Part shown: positions 23,628 through 35,300 of the stretch, one piece after another
Layout of the letters: every line of letters begins with the position of its first letter
How positions within the stretch are numbered: position 1 is the first letter of the stretch
The notes under the pieces: model-generated
What the model was told of the DNA's origin: nothing
The model's input: the letters and a program-made list of their open reading frames with translations, nothing else
The model's database searches: none
Position numbers and translations under genes: made by a program
Source: Tigriopus japonicus
Taxonomy: Eukaryota > Arthropoda > Copepoda > Harpacticoida > Harpacticidae
Assembly: GCA_010645155.1 (NCBI GenBank)
Contig: CM021315.1
Location: 9,542,140 to 9,606,139 of the forward strand
Reading direction: 5' to 3'
Length of the DNA stretch: 64,000 nt

Positions 23628-25133
23628 TTACTCGGTTTCTGCTTCGGTTTCCGCTTCCGCTTCTCCCTCTAGTAAACCTGATATGCTTTCAAAAAAACCC
23701 TCCTTGCCCTCGGTAGCAGATAGAATCAAAGCAACCATGACAACAGAATACACCCAATAAAAGAAGATGTAAATAATAACGGCTCCCACTCTGCAATCCG
23801 CACCTTTCATATCCCTTTGTTTGAAACCATGTTTCCCATTGAAAACATCTTCACATCCATCGCAACCCGCTTCAATGACCGTGGCATTCTTGGCCCAAGC
23901 TCTTTGAATAATCAAGATCAAGTGGTTTAACACGTGAACTGCTATGAAAATAAGAATCAATAGAGACCAGGAGAAGGATGGTAAAAATGAAGCTGCAGGA
24001 AGTTCGCCCGCCATCAAAATGGCAATCAAACCAAATGCATAGGCTGCATTCCCCACAATCCAATGGGCCCAGTTGAATATGGGCCGCGATGGCTCATCTG
24101 GATGCGGTCTAAAAAAAGCCATAACGGGTTGGATGACCATGAAGATGATACAGATCGCTCCCAACACTGGATGTTGATATTCTTTAATGAGTGCGCTTCT
24201 GAATGGATCAAACCCTCTATCGGAGAATATGATACTGCCGCCAATAAGAGTACAAACAAGGGTGACCACCATAAGAACCACGTGAAGGACAAACCAACGG
24301 TCTTTGTTAAAACAGTTTTGAGTCCCTTTCCAGGTTTCTTTGAAATATCTTGCCAACATCATTCCACAGGAGGCACTGCCCATCCAGGCAATGATCATTA
24401 AAACGCCATGAGCTCGAATTATGGCCGTAGTAGCAGACCCCACCGGTTCTACAGATTTTAAAGACACAGAGCTGGCTGAGGCTAACTTGCTTTGGCCATG
24501 GTAGGAAAGTAACTCCCCTGATGAAGACATGCTCCCTGCAGCTAAAAGGAGAAAATGGCGAGAATTGATCAAGTCAAATTGCACAGGAGATTGATCCGGG
24601 GGTATTGCAGTTAGTTTCTCATTCAAAGTGAACGCGCATGTCTTGAATCCATCTTCATTCCTGGTCTCCAATGACTCCATGGAGATTCCCTCCACTCCGG
24701 GTATGTTAGTTTTGTCTGGGCTGTTCCAGGTTGTTACCATATTGGTTCCATCTACACAAGCCAAGACCAAGTCATCGCCCATTTTCGGATCATCAGAGAA
24801 ACCCAGAGCAACATAAGACCCTGCCGGCTTTTTGGCCGCACTGATTGAAAAATCCATTTTTCCTCCATTTGTCTTATAAGTCACTAGAAAGTTGCATGAT
24901 TTGGTTGATACGCAATCTGCTGGCATTCCAAAGCAACCTTTTGTGGAATGACATCCATGGTAAAGTTTTAAGCCTCCTTCAGTGTGAGATTCTGGTTCGC
25001 CCTCAGCTACAGCTTCACCTTCGGGTTCACTTTCTGCTTCAGGGGTGCCTTCGGATTCGGCATCCTCAGTTTGAACTCCAGGAAATATTATAGATATTAA
25101 AATGCAGGACGACAGAAGAAGTTTTCCCTTCAT
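23628..25133 (-). CDS. FRRS1-like protein: DOMON plus cytochrome b561
   Basis: Intronless gene of 501 residues. A signal peptide (about 1-21) is followed by an acidic Glu-rich stretch (23-54), a Cys-containing DOMON-type domain (about 60-215, with YVALGFSDDPKMGDD) and a cytochrome b561 membrane domain (about 235-485). Four candidate haem-ligand histidines sit in helices at 242 (RAHGVLM), 284 (FVLHVVLM), 321 (EYQHPVLG) and 357 (WAHWIVG). The family (ferric-chelate reductase 1 / SDR2) moves electrons across membranes and reduces ferric iron; the substrate here is inferred. The C-terminus is again acidic (repeats of EAETE). Length is somewhat shorter than vertebrate FRRS1 (about 590), which carries an N-terminal reeler domain not seen here. 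Lack of introns in a gene-rich spliced neighbourhood could mean an old retrocopy, but the frame is intact. Confidence 0.9.
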   Translation of the reverse strand: MKGKLLLSSCILISIIFPGVQTEDAESEGTPEAESEPEGEAVAEGEPESHTEGGLKLYHGCHSTKGCFGMPADCVSTKSCNFLVTYKTNGGKMDFSISAAKKPAGSYVALGFSDDPKMGDDLVLACVDGTNMVTTWNSPDKTNIPGVEGISMESLETRNEDGFKTCAFTLNEKLTAIPPDQSPVQFDLINSRHFLLLAAGSMSSSGELLSYHGQSKLASASSVSLKSVEPVGSATTAIIRAHGVLMIIAWMGSASCGMMLARYFKETWKGTQNCFNKDRWFVLHVVLMVVTLVCTLIGGSIIFSDRGFDPFRSALIKEYQHPVLGAICIIFMVIQPVMAFFRPHPDEPSRPIFNWAHWIVGNAAYAFGLIAILMAGELPAASFLPSFSWSLLILIFIAVHVLNHLILIIQRAWAKNATVIEAGCDGCEDVFNGKHGFKQRDMKGADCRVGAVIIYIFFYWVYSVVMVALILSATEGKEGFFESISGLLEGEAEAETEAETE

Positions 25134-27122
25134 GCTTTAATGCTGATCTGTCACTTACAACTACCACTTCGGTACTCTCTGACTAGCACGAAGGCTGATG
25201 AAAAATTAATGAGGTAGTTGCTCGGGACTTCAAAGTTACCGGAGTACGACTGATTTTCATGCATCTTCCCAGCAAATGACACCGTACCGCGTGCACAAAT
25301 CACATGCCATGTACAGAATGCCAAGACAGCTTGGTAAACTCTCTAGTCCTTTAGTGCATGTTTCTTTGGAACTTAGGTGCAATGATGTTTTCTTCAGCTT
25401 ATGTTGGACTTTCTGGTCTTTGAATGACAGGAATAACACCAAAAGTAAGAATTAAGGTCATTATTCTTGCTTTCATTACAAGAACACTTTTCTTGTTTTC
25501 TCCAAGACTGAGAAAAACTAGAAGAGGAAAGGGATCTTGGCCAGCTTCTCATTTTTTTAATGTAAGGATATCGTTGCCAGAAAGTGAAAATAACAAAACA
25601 TGCTTATGGCACAATATCATTGAATATTATGACTTGACGTACCCTGGTCATTTTTACATTAATAAGAAATCATATATGAGAAAATTGGTCTCTGACTAAC
25701 ACCTTGCCATTTTGCAATGCTTTCATAATCAAAAAATAGATGGCATTCCTTTTCAATTTACTTCATATGACGGAAGATGTGCAATCCTTAAGGTTTAATA
25801 GTTTGGGCGGGTTGTAGCAACGTACTATTTGGTCATTTAATTGCTTGCTTTTTCAGAAACCCTTCTTTGAAGACAGAACAATGTTTAACTTACATAGAAT
25901 GTCGGCAACTCCGTGAATACCAAATCTCAATTGATACACTCGGTTTACAACAATACATAGAAAATGAAAAACTTTTTAATAAAACTCTTGAAACGTTAAA
26001 GCAGGCCTTGATTTAACATGTTGGTTCCGATGTGCAGTATTAATATTCATTCATTTTTACGGCCACAACCTAAGAGTACATAACGTATTGAGGACAGAAA
26101 TTGTTTAGGTCAAAGCTCATATGAATAGCAAGTCAGATTAACAAGGAATTCCGAATGGATGAGTGCAGTCGAGCGAATTCAGCTGGGGATTTAGGGGCCA
26201 AACTGGCTAGGGATGGGTCAGAATGTGGCTCGGGCATTTTATAGTTTAAGTTTGCAACGTGAGGAAAAAGTTCTTGTTTCGATTGGTTGTCCAAACGACG
26301 AATGCAAATTGGGTTTGAGAATTTTGAATAAGTTTTTGGGAGGGTTAGTCGCGACGCTGACGCATCCCTAGCCATTTTGGCCCCAGAAACCCTAGCTGAA
26401 TTTGTTTGGTTACACTCATCCATTGAACGACAGGAATTTCGAAGACTTTTGAAATCCCTACTGTGCACGTCAATCAAAGTGAAGGGTTTTCAACCATGTA
26501 TGTTGAGACGAGGGGTATTATCAATCCCGTCTGCATGCATATCAACTAAAAATACCGCACTAGTAAAACAACGTGCGTTGCAGAAGCAACGCATCGGTTT
26601 TGGTTTGCTCTTTAGCAAGGCATTATAAATTCACAGCTATTCCACGCCGCCAAGAAAAGGTCGTCATGGGAGCGCGAACAAAGACAGGTAGAGACTAAGC
26701 TTTCTCGTAAGGCTCCTCTAGGGGCGCCAATTTCTATGTTTATAAACATACCAAAAAACGTCGCACTTTCAAATGACGAACTTTCAAATATTGAAACTTG
26801 TTAGTCTTAACTTCTTCATTTGTTTGCAAGCGTTCTTGATTTTTTGTTCAGAGCGCCATGATTCCAGACGTAGCCTAATGCTAAACAAATTCCAATCAAA
26901 ATGTACAGGAACTAATATGTGCATAACGTTATTGGAAAGGAGTTGTAAGTACATCGATAATTGGAAAGGTTGGATAGCTTTAATGGAAGTGTTTGTAAAA
27001 AGGCGAACCTTGCAACTTTCAACCTGCACCCAAACTTACGGTTTTTAATGTATTACAACTGAGATTTCTTAGCTAAAAACTTGACTTGTTCTAGAACCAT
27101 TTTGTGGGTCTTCCGATCAGGT
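25134..27122. other. Spacer between FRRS1-like and PAN-kelch genes
   Basis: No gene is recognised. A palindromic repeat lies at 26141-26445 and is listed separately. A possible ATTAAA polyadenylation signal for the PAN-kelch gene lies on the minus strand at 27049-27044. Confidence 0.55.
26141..26445. repeat. Fold-back (palindromic) element, about 305 bp
   Basis: Two arms of about 75-85 bp are inverted copies. The left arm includes GAATGGATGAGTG, AATTCAGCTGGGG and GGCTAGGGATG (26151-26215). The right arm carries the complement of AATGGATGAGTG, AATTCAGCTAGGG and GGCTAGGGATG (26363-26430). The open frame on the minus strand (26133-26477) is explained by the palindrome and is probably not a gene. 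Confidence 0.75.
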
Positions 27123-28778
27123 TTAATTTGGATACCAAACTGGTACTTTATAAGGGATGGTTATAAGATTTCGTGAAGGCAAAGGGTCGAGCTCTTGCCA
27201 GACAGGTGTCGAGTCTTCCTTGAACTCAAGTACAAGCTCCCTTTGATCATTAGCAAAAAATCCGCCAAAGATAAACAATCGTCCACCAACGCTTTGAATA
27301 TTGGGACGAGTACAAGTCGAAGGCAGATCCCACTCCGAAATATGAGCCCAAGAGTCCTCGGCAATATTATAAATTCCGGTGTATGTTGTCGGAATTTCAC
27401 TATGAGTGGCGTTTTTTACTGTTCCTCCAACACAAATAACAATGGCAGTTCCGTTCAATAGATTATGTTTTTCACACCCGACGTTGATTGTTTCAGTTGG
27501 ATAATGTCCGACAGTTGTCCAGTTCCCTAAAATAATGTCGTACTTTCTTACTTCTGTTAACCATTGTCTTGCTGAACCTCCGGCAATTAAAACGTGTGAG
27601 GCATCAATTGGGGCAATCCCAAAAAGATACATAATTCTAGGAAGTTGTTGAACAAGGATCCATTGACCATTTGGGCTCAGACGTTCGCTGAAACATTCGT
27701 CTGTATCACCTATGGGAAAAAATATTTATTTTATCCTCATTCGTAAATCAGAAATATCAAAATCTCACCAGAATCCATTCCCCCAATTACCCACAAATTA
27801 TTACCAATCATGCCAAGGGTATCGAAAACGGAAAGATGTTTCTTAATGAGTGAGTTTGCGTTTGACCAGGATTCACTTCCAAAACCCCATTTTTTGCATG
27901 TTCCAGAGAGCCCTCCACACATAAGAATGCCCCACGTGAAACTTTGGCCAAAGAGATTCGATTCATCTAGAGCTAAATTTGGTACTGATATCGAGGGTTC
28001 CAACGAAAAGTCTCTAGGAATGTATTGGTTCCATTCTGATGAAAATTTGTCAAACGTTAGAACTCCGTCAGCTGTCGTAGGAAAGAAAAAGAAACATTAT
28101 TTAGTAAAAACAACAGCCTAATGTATTTTATCTTGCACCATTATCTTTTGCTCATTCATTTTTTTTTGAAATTTTTTTCAAAATCTTTTGCTAAAAATTT
28201 ATGTCAAATGGCAAGAAACACAATTTTGAGCTCAAATTTTTTTGCCCCCGCACAATGCCCGTAATGTTGTGGGAGCTTAAAAAAACTGAGGAATTGAAGG
28301 TACGTTATTTTCAAAAAAAAAATAGCGTTTGGAAAAGCCGTTTTTTTTTTGCTGCCAAACCGTACCATAAATTGTTGTCCCATTTCTTAGCCAAATTGGA
28401 AACGGGGTTTCTCCAGGTACAACCAGATGTAAAGGACCTTTTTCAATGGTTTTCCAAATCACACAAAGCCTGACACTTTGGTTCCATGTAAATCCGATAC
28501 ACAAGTTTACGTGGCAAAGTTTTGAGCAACTATGAAGGGTTCTAAAAAGATTCATTCAGCCTTTAATTGAACATGGTTTATGAGTTGACGAAAGGCTCCC
28601 TGATTGAGGATAGAAAAAAGAATAAATACCCTGTGAATGAATACGTTTCGTTCCACCATTGGGAAGGGTATTGAGTAAGATGATGAAAGTCAAAAATAGT
28701 TTCCACCGAAGATGAAGCAGTTTCACTCAATACAAACAAAATGAAATTCGAAAGGAGAAGAGTAATTTTTGACCTCAT
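27123..28778 (-). CDS. Secreted PAN/apple-kelch protein, copy 1
   Basis: Four exons in order of translation: 28630-28778, 28366-28541, 27769-28071, 27123-27709. Phases join (2, 1, 1) to give 404 residues. Exon 1 encodes a signal peptide and a QYPSQWWNETY motif. Exon 2 encodes a small Cys-rich module (HSCSKLCHVNLCIGFTW...RLCVIWK) resembling a PAN/apple fold, used for protein or sugar binding. Exons 3-4 encode kelch-type beta-propeller blades with the double-glycine signature (LWVIGGM, HVLIAGGS, IVICVGG, LFIFGGF) and following Trp residues (NWTTVGHYP, WQELDPLP). Known kelch propellers are usually binding platforms; the target is unknown. A paralogue at 32381-36019 has the same architecture, with exon 2 of equal length (176 nt). 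No catalytic residues of galactose oxidase are evident, though the fold is related. The domain naming of exon 2 is the less certain part. Confidence 0.85.
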
Positions 28779-29359
28779 GTTGGACCGAAATCGTATACAA
28801 CAGGACTAGAAATGTGTGGAGAAATCAGGTATCGGAATTGATTTTAGGTTAAGTAATCCGAAGTTATGTTTTGAAAGACAAGTATTAGACAAACTGTAGA
28901 GTGTAGTCGTACTGTGTGTTCCAATTTGGACAGGACCAATGAATGATGTATAGAATATCTCTATGAAATTGCCCCCCCCCCCACACACACAGAAACAAAA
29001 AAAAATATTGTAGCCATATCTTTCTATTGCATTTGGTTCTTGACAGTCAATTTTAAATACGGTATACATTTTTTGAACATTTATGTTTATTGCCGCAACA
29101 AAATGTTGTTATAATAACAAGAAATGTGTATGCTTTTCTTTTAGTTGCACCTAGTTCTCGAAAGTTTATGATGCAATTTGGTGACATTTTTGGAACACGT
29201 TTGTAATTCGTAACGGCGCAATAAAAATCATTGTTGGTTTATTTCGTAATAATGTTTCATGTTTTATTTGTCTTTGGTCATGTAATAGGGTTTGACATCA
29301 TCAGGCGAGTACACTAAAAAGAAGAGTGCTCCATCTAATGCTTTTTATCTAGATAGATT

Positions 29360-30052
29360 CCATGAGATGTATGGATTTGCAGATAATTACGCGTATACAT
29401 CAGATTTAGACTAACTTCAGTGCCTCAAATGCAGATTGGGGACATCCAATAGACCTGCATCGGTTTTTGGTTGAAATAATTAGTAAACTCTTTGTAAGAT
29501 TGGCGTAAAAGGTTTAAAGGTTGAAGAAAAACTTTATCTATTGTATGATCCATACCAAGATTTAGCTGAAAACATTGATACTTTCATTTGAAATATGTCC
29601 ATCAACATTTAAAGCTCTTTGGCTTTCCAAAATTGCATGATTGTCGCTATCTGCAAGTCTACACATCTTAGGGAATCGGCAAGCTGTTGCCATATAAAAA
29701 GCAATAGACGGCGCACCTTATGACTGTACTCTTTTACTACAGAGCACTACATTAGGCAATGGTGAAGATTGGGCTGGTCCAGAATGGATTATGTGAAACC
29801 ATTCAAGTTAATTTTAGAATACAACAATTGGCCAGCCAATATGTAGAATTGTCTAGAAGAGGTTAGAAAAAGATTACAAAAGGCTCTGCTCAGGAATAAG
29901 GAGGATTTAAGGTGTTTCAAGATTTATTTGATTGACAACTTGCCATGTAAATCTTAAAATGCACAGGCATTCCTTCAAGTAAATGGCCGGTTTTATGGTT
30001 TCTTATGGGTGATGTATGCTTGTAATTATCTGTAAATCCATACATCTCATGG
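29360..30052. mobile_element. Unclassified element with 43-bp inverted ends
   Basis: The left end CCATGAGATGTATGGATTTG... (29360-29402) recurs inverted at 30008-30052 with only a few mismatches. The 693-bp unit has no coding capacity. I could not find a clean target duplication, so the superfamily is not assigned. Confidence 0.65.
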
Positions 30053-30179
30053 ATACATCTCAGTATTTCGTATTGAAAGGATAGCGTTTATCCTTTAAAA
30101 ACTTTTAATGAGTGTTGAAAAAAGGGCCCTGGTCAGCCGTGCGCCACATTTAGTCGCCAGACTCTTACAAGGACGTTGA

Positions 30180-30755
30180 ATGACACTGACGCTCATCTTC
30201 AAATACAATTCAGGATCCTTGTGGTCAAAGGCTTCGTATCCTTGGTTCAACAATCAGGGTTGTACGGTATCTTTTTCTGCTCAAGACACTCCACTGCCTG
30301 CTTGGCGTAATAGAATAAGCACAGTAAGAAAAAGGTTGTTGATTTTGTGCTCCGTAGTGTTGCGCCGCCCTTTTCTGGTGATTATGTTCTTTCCTGTTCT
30401 GCGCTCGATCAAATATTTCAAACGGTCAGTTGCTCCGCAACAAACGGTCGAGAATGAGATGCGATCGTAGAATTTTAGTGAAGCAATGAGACACCAGAGG
30501 CCACGACGGTGTTACGGAGTAGACAAACAGGCCCAGCTGATGTTTACTGAGTTTGCCTTATTGGAAGACGCTTTGTCCGGCAAGAAGACTCATGATAAGA
30601 AAAGCAGAAGAATTTTATCAAGGCACTCCTCCAGATACACAAAGCGATTGAGGGCCAGACCGCTGGAATTGAGATCCCTGTGTCCCAAAGTACCGATGTA
30701 CAGCATAACGTTTTTTTTTTTAACTTTTGCACACAATTATAGTAATGTTTTTTAA
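30180..30755 (+). pseudogene. Open frame of unknown origin split by one stop
   Basis: Two open segments, 30180-30470 and 30486-30755, are in the same frame and are separated by one TAG followed by five sense codons. Joined, they would make a basic, Arg/Lys-rich stretch (for example KKTHDKKSRR and RHSSRYTKRLRARP). I do not recognise a family. It may be a decayed gene, a piece of a transposon, or chance. Confidence 0.25.
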
Positions 30756-31266
30756 TTGCGAGATTGCACAAATCTCATTGGATATTTACAAATGACTTTT
30801 TTTACAATTTTTTAGTCATTGGGGCCCATTCTGGGTTCTTCAGAAAAACTGTATTTATATTATTTTTTAAATTTTAATGTTATTTTTTCTCGGGGGTGTG
30901 GCACGTTTCATCTCGAGGGCGGTCTACCCTAGACTTTTTTTCCTCGCTCAATTTGTGTTTTGTAAAATCCTGCAACAAGCTCGAAGAGGTTTTAGGGGTT
31001 TGGCTTGATCTTCGATAGCTCTGACAGCTCTCGAGCGAAAATAAAAAAGTCGTCTATTTCTAAGAAGTCTAGTGAGTGAATCTCTTTTAGAGAGAAAAAA
31101 ATTGCCATCTTTATATCAATTACAGAAAGATCTTGAAATCATTCTTAATTTTTTTAAGATATGTATTTGCAACGTATTAAACATCATTTTAGTCACGATG
31201 AAACGATCGATTAGAAACGATGAAAGATATGAAAATGGTGTAACTGTTCATCACACATTGTACATG

Positions 31267-31290
31267 TTGATGATGATGATGATGATGATG
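31267..31290 (+). repeat. (GAT)n microsatellite
   Basis: A run of about eight GAT units, ending just before the left end of the TAGTGATGGACC element. Confidence 0.9.
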
Positions 31291-31307
31291 TTTATTTAGG
31301 ATAATGT

Positions 31308-31639
31308 TAGTGATGGACCTAAAGGGCTCATAACCGAAACCGAAAGTTTTGGCCGAAACATGGCTTAACCGAAACCGGAACGGAAGCAGCTGACTACAAA
31401 ATAACGTGTATACAAAATTAACCTTGAAAATTCAAATTGCTCATGTGTTTGATGTTAGGTAATCTCAAATTTAATCGTTTGGAAAATCTAAGTTTCAGAA
31501 GTTTTAGGACCAAAAATTTCTTCCATTTTGTTGTCAAACTTCATCCTTTTGTAGTGCATGTCTGTTTTCGCTTTCGGTAGGCATCGCCGAAACTGAAACC
31601 GAAAAAAATGCGGCCGAAAGCGCTTTCGGTCCATCACTA
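31308..31639. mobile_element. MITE with TAGTGATGGACC inverted ends, 332 bp
   Basis: The left end TAGTGATGGACC (31308) is mirrored at the right (GGTCCATCACTA ending 31639). CCGAAA-type motifs are clustered near both ends. The flanks (GATAATGT and GTACATAC) do not match well, so the target duplication is lost or was never there. The ends suggest a hAT-type MITE, but this is tentative. Confidence 0.6.
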
Positions 31640-32343
31640 GTACATACACGGTCGCCAGTTGATAAAACGTGAAATTCTTTCCTACTACATGTTATGTAAT
31701 GGTCACTGTCTAATATTTTTTGTGCCACTTGGCGTCTAAAGCTTGCGTTCATGGGTAAAGAAAGAAAAAAATCATTCGGCTACGCCAGAAAGCCGAGGGA
31801 ATGGAGGGAATGATATCTGGAATTTGGAATATCGGTAGATGGTCAATCAGACTTTTAAACTGCTGCCCAATTTGATTGAAGAAAGTCGCTGGCATGAAAT
31901 ATTTTTCAGCCAGTAGATTAAACTTTTTCCTTTTCAGCTCGGAACCGAACCAAACCAATCCAAGTTGCCAAACTGATCCTCACCCAGAACCATAAAATTT
32001 TGGCCCTTTTTGATATTTTATTGACATTTTTATTGGTCTTTTTCACATATTTATGTCATTTTACACTCTGTTTATTTGCATTTTTTACGGCTCTATTTAT
32101 GACAGTAGGTGAAATTCTGGTAAAATGAAAAGCAAAAGAGACTCTTCCGTCTTCTGTTTTTCTCAATCTTGAATCAAAGAAAAAAGTGCTCTCTTCATGA
32201 GTATAAGACCACCAAACAAGCTTCCTATATCTACCAAATAGAATAGATCGCTGGGACTGGATGGCCAAAAGGACACAAGCAGATAAAAAGAAAGTATTTC
32301 TTCCTTAAATGCTAAGGCATAAAAATGTCAACTTTGAAGCTTT

Positions 32344-32349
32344 TTTATT
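32344..32349 (-). terminator. Polyadenylation signal AATAAA, minus strand
   Basis: AATAAA on the minus strand 32 bp after the stop of PAN-kelch copy 2. A good position for the mRNA end of that gene. Confidence 0.55.
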
Positions 32350-32380
32350 ACAAATTTTATCATATCGTGTATTTTGGTAT

Positions 32381-35300
32381 TTAATGAATTTTATTTGGAT
32401 ACAAAACTGATATTTTAAAAGGGATTGTTAAAACATTTCTTGCAGGTAACGGGTCCAGTTCTTGCCAAACAGGTGTTGAGTCTTCTTTAAACTCAAGAAC
32501 ACGTTCTCTTTGATCGTCTTCAAACTCTCCGCCAAAGATAAACAATCTTCTGGCAACAGATTGAATATTGGGAACAAAGCAAGCCACAGGAAGGTTCCAC
32601 TCGGGAACGAGTGACCAAGAGCCCTTTGCAATATTATAAACTCCGGATAATGCCGAGAATGGACGATTATCGTTGGTGACATAAGTCTTTCCTCCAACAC
32701 AAAGAACAATGGCGGTTCCATTTAAAAGACTATGCTTTTCACACCCAGTGCCGACTGTTCGTGTGGGAAAATGTGCTACAGTTGTCCAATTCCCAATATT
32801 GATGTTGAGGACTTTCACATCTGTTAACCATTTTCTACTTGAGCCTCCAGGAATTAAAACGTGTGAATTATCAATCGGAGCTATACCAAACATGAATATG
32901 ATGTTGGGAAGTTGCGGACCAAGAATCCACTGACCATTCATGGACAAGCGTTCCATGAAACTGTTTTCTGTATCTGTTGGGAAATTCAATTTAAATCTTT
33001 TAGCTTGACACGTGAACTACATATTTCAACAAAGAGGACCGACTGACTTCATAAGACTTTGAGAGAAAGAAAAAATTCAAGGAGACATTGTTTGACCAAA
33101 GTTGTAGCTTCAGATCTGTAATCAATTAACAAACCTAAAATTTTGTACTTGAACGGAAACAGATTGATCAAACGGATCTGCAGTAAAAAAATCTGCTCCA
33201 GGCGCTTTGGAAAAGGAGAGGAATGGAATCAATTGCAATAAAGTTTTGATTAATTATTATTTTTCAAGGTTTTTTTTCTTAATTTCTCCCCTTTCTTAAG
33301 ATATCTAATCAGTAGAGATGTCGCATTGGCGCAAAATGTTTTTTTACACTTTTCACAATTTATTTGCACTTTTTGCACTTTTTGCCATTTTTGGACTAAA
33401 ATTCCAAAAGTACTTGAAATGCTCATTTTTGAACTTATTTTTTGAACATAATTTTTTTTTAATCTGAAGTCAGAGATTCAATTTTCTTGAATTTCTCTGT
33501 TGTGCTTGACATCTACAAACATTCACATACGAACACAAACACAAGCATAGAGAAACCAAAATATCAGTTCTTTCTTGATCCAGAAATATCTCTCGTGATC
33601 GCTACCACCAGATTGGCAAAGGCAATGGAAAACAACAATTTCCTCCTCGAACTTATCGTTGCATATGGCTTTGGAACCTGGTTTTTGAAGGTGTTTTTTG
33701 TCGATATCGTCCAGCACTTGAGCCGCTACCAAAATCGTAATTGGTTTAACTTCAAAGTGAGTGACGAGGAGAAAAAAAGCTCTCCTTGGATTTGCATGTG
33801 TTTCTCTCAGCTCATCATGGAGATCTTTCTACGAGATCCGACGTTTTCAGAGTTGCCACTCAAAAGTAGGTCCAACAAACAAATAAGAGGCGTGTTTGGC
33901 TTCAAAATAGCTGTTTTTGTGCACGACGAGATTATCAATTCCATTCAGACTTGGGATTGGATTTGGGAAGGTAGCTTAAGGAATCAGTCATCGGAGGGAA
34001 TATAATCTCCTTGAGGAACTCCTCCTTCTAGTGTAGTGGGAAAGTGTGAGTGAGTTCGTAAGTGTAAGTATGCGTGTTAATGAATGTACTAAAAAAAATT
34101 TTATTTGCACTTTTTACTTGCGTTTTTTCCTGTTTTTTTTGCACTTTTAGTAGCACTTTTTGCACTTTTTATTTGCACCAAAATGACACCTCTACTAATC
34201 AGTCTCCTTTTTGTTGAAATTGTCTTAGCGTATTAACACTGGAACCTTACTCAAATGAATTCCTCCAATCACCCACAAATTATTTCCAATCATCCCAACG
34301 GTATCGGACAGGGAACCATGTGTTTTGATGAGTGAATTAGAAATCGACCAGATATCACTTCCATATAACCATTTCTTGCACGTGCCAGATGAGCTTTCGC
34401 ACATTAAAATGCCCCAATGGAAGCTATGACCAATAAATGTTCCACCCATGACTAAATTAGGAACTTTAATCGATGGTTCGTTTGGAAAGCCAGTTGGAAC
34501 ATATTGTTTCCATTCCAATAATTGTTTGTCAAACGTTAAAACTCCATCAACTGTGTTAGTGAAAAAGGCTGATCGTTATCTTTAAAAAAATAGGCTTAAC
34601 ATGCACGTCTCGAAAAATGCTACCCAATGAGAAGGGCGGCAATTGGTAAATCTTTGGCGTAAAAGAACAAGCAAATGAGCTCTTCTTTGGTTTGTTGTTT
34701 CTTCGTCTTCAAGGAAACAAGGTGAAATTATGGCTTTTAATCAAAACAAAGAAGACTCTTCGTTTCTTTTCATACTTCCCAGCCTTGAATTTAAACGTCC
34801 TTTGAAGAGAGCAAAAATAATAATCCAGCTTCTAATTTTCATTGTAATTTGTGAGATCAGGCATAGACATCTTTGGACCAGGTGGCTAGGAATTCCAAAA
34901 CAAGCTAAAGAAACAAGTTGAAAAACATCGTGATCGCTTTTGCTTGTCAAAGACTTCTTGACCATCCATCACTGGAAATTTCAATAAATTCGCTTGAGAA
35001 TTATTTTCCCTCAAGTCAAATGAACACTTTTCTTCTTTCATCCAAAGTAAGAAATAAAGAAAAACAGTCTACTTTGCTTCTCTTTTAGGTTGTGATTTGA
35101 ACTCACCATTTCAACGTAAAAATGTCCCAACATTTTGATTTTTCGCAATTTTAGTGAATAAGTAAAACCAGTTTCCTTTTTTCCTCTAAAACCACATTGC
35201 CAAGGGTCGTTGAATGAAAGCTGATGTGCAGATCTCATTAAATCGCAAATTTGCTCAGAGTTTACATGATCTAATTATGAATTGAGCCAATATCACTTGT

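Larger units (their letters stand above)
28779..32380. other. Spacer between the two PAN-kelch genes
   Basis: No complete gene is recognised. The region holds a repeat with 43-bp inverted ends (29360-30052), a split open frame near 30180-30755, a short GAT run and a MITE with TAGTGATGGACC ends (31308-31639). A C-run followed by CA repeats lies near 28971-28991. An AATAAA for the downstream PAN-kelch gene lies on the minus strand at 32349-32344. Confidence 0.55.

Noticed and set aside
24063..24401. Plus-strand frame of 112 codons
   Set aside because: It is the antisense shadow of the FRRS1-like coding sequence.
26133..26477. 114-codon minus-strand frame
   Set aside because: Mostly explained by a fold-back repeat; its two halves mirror each other at DNA level.
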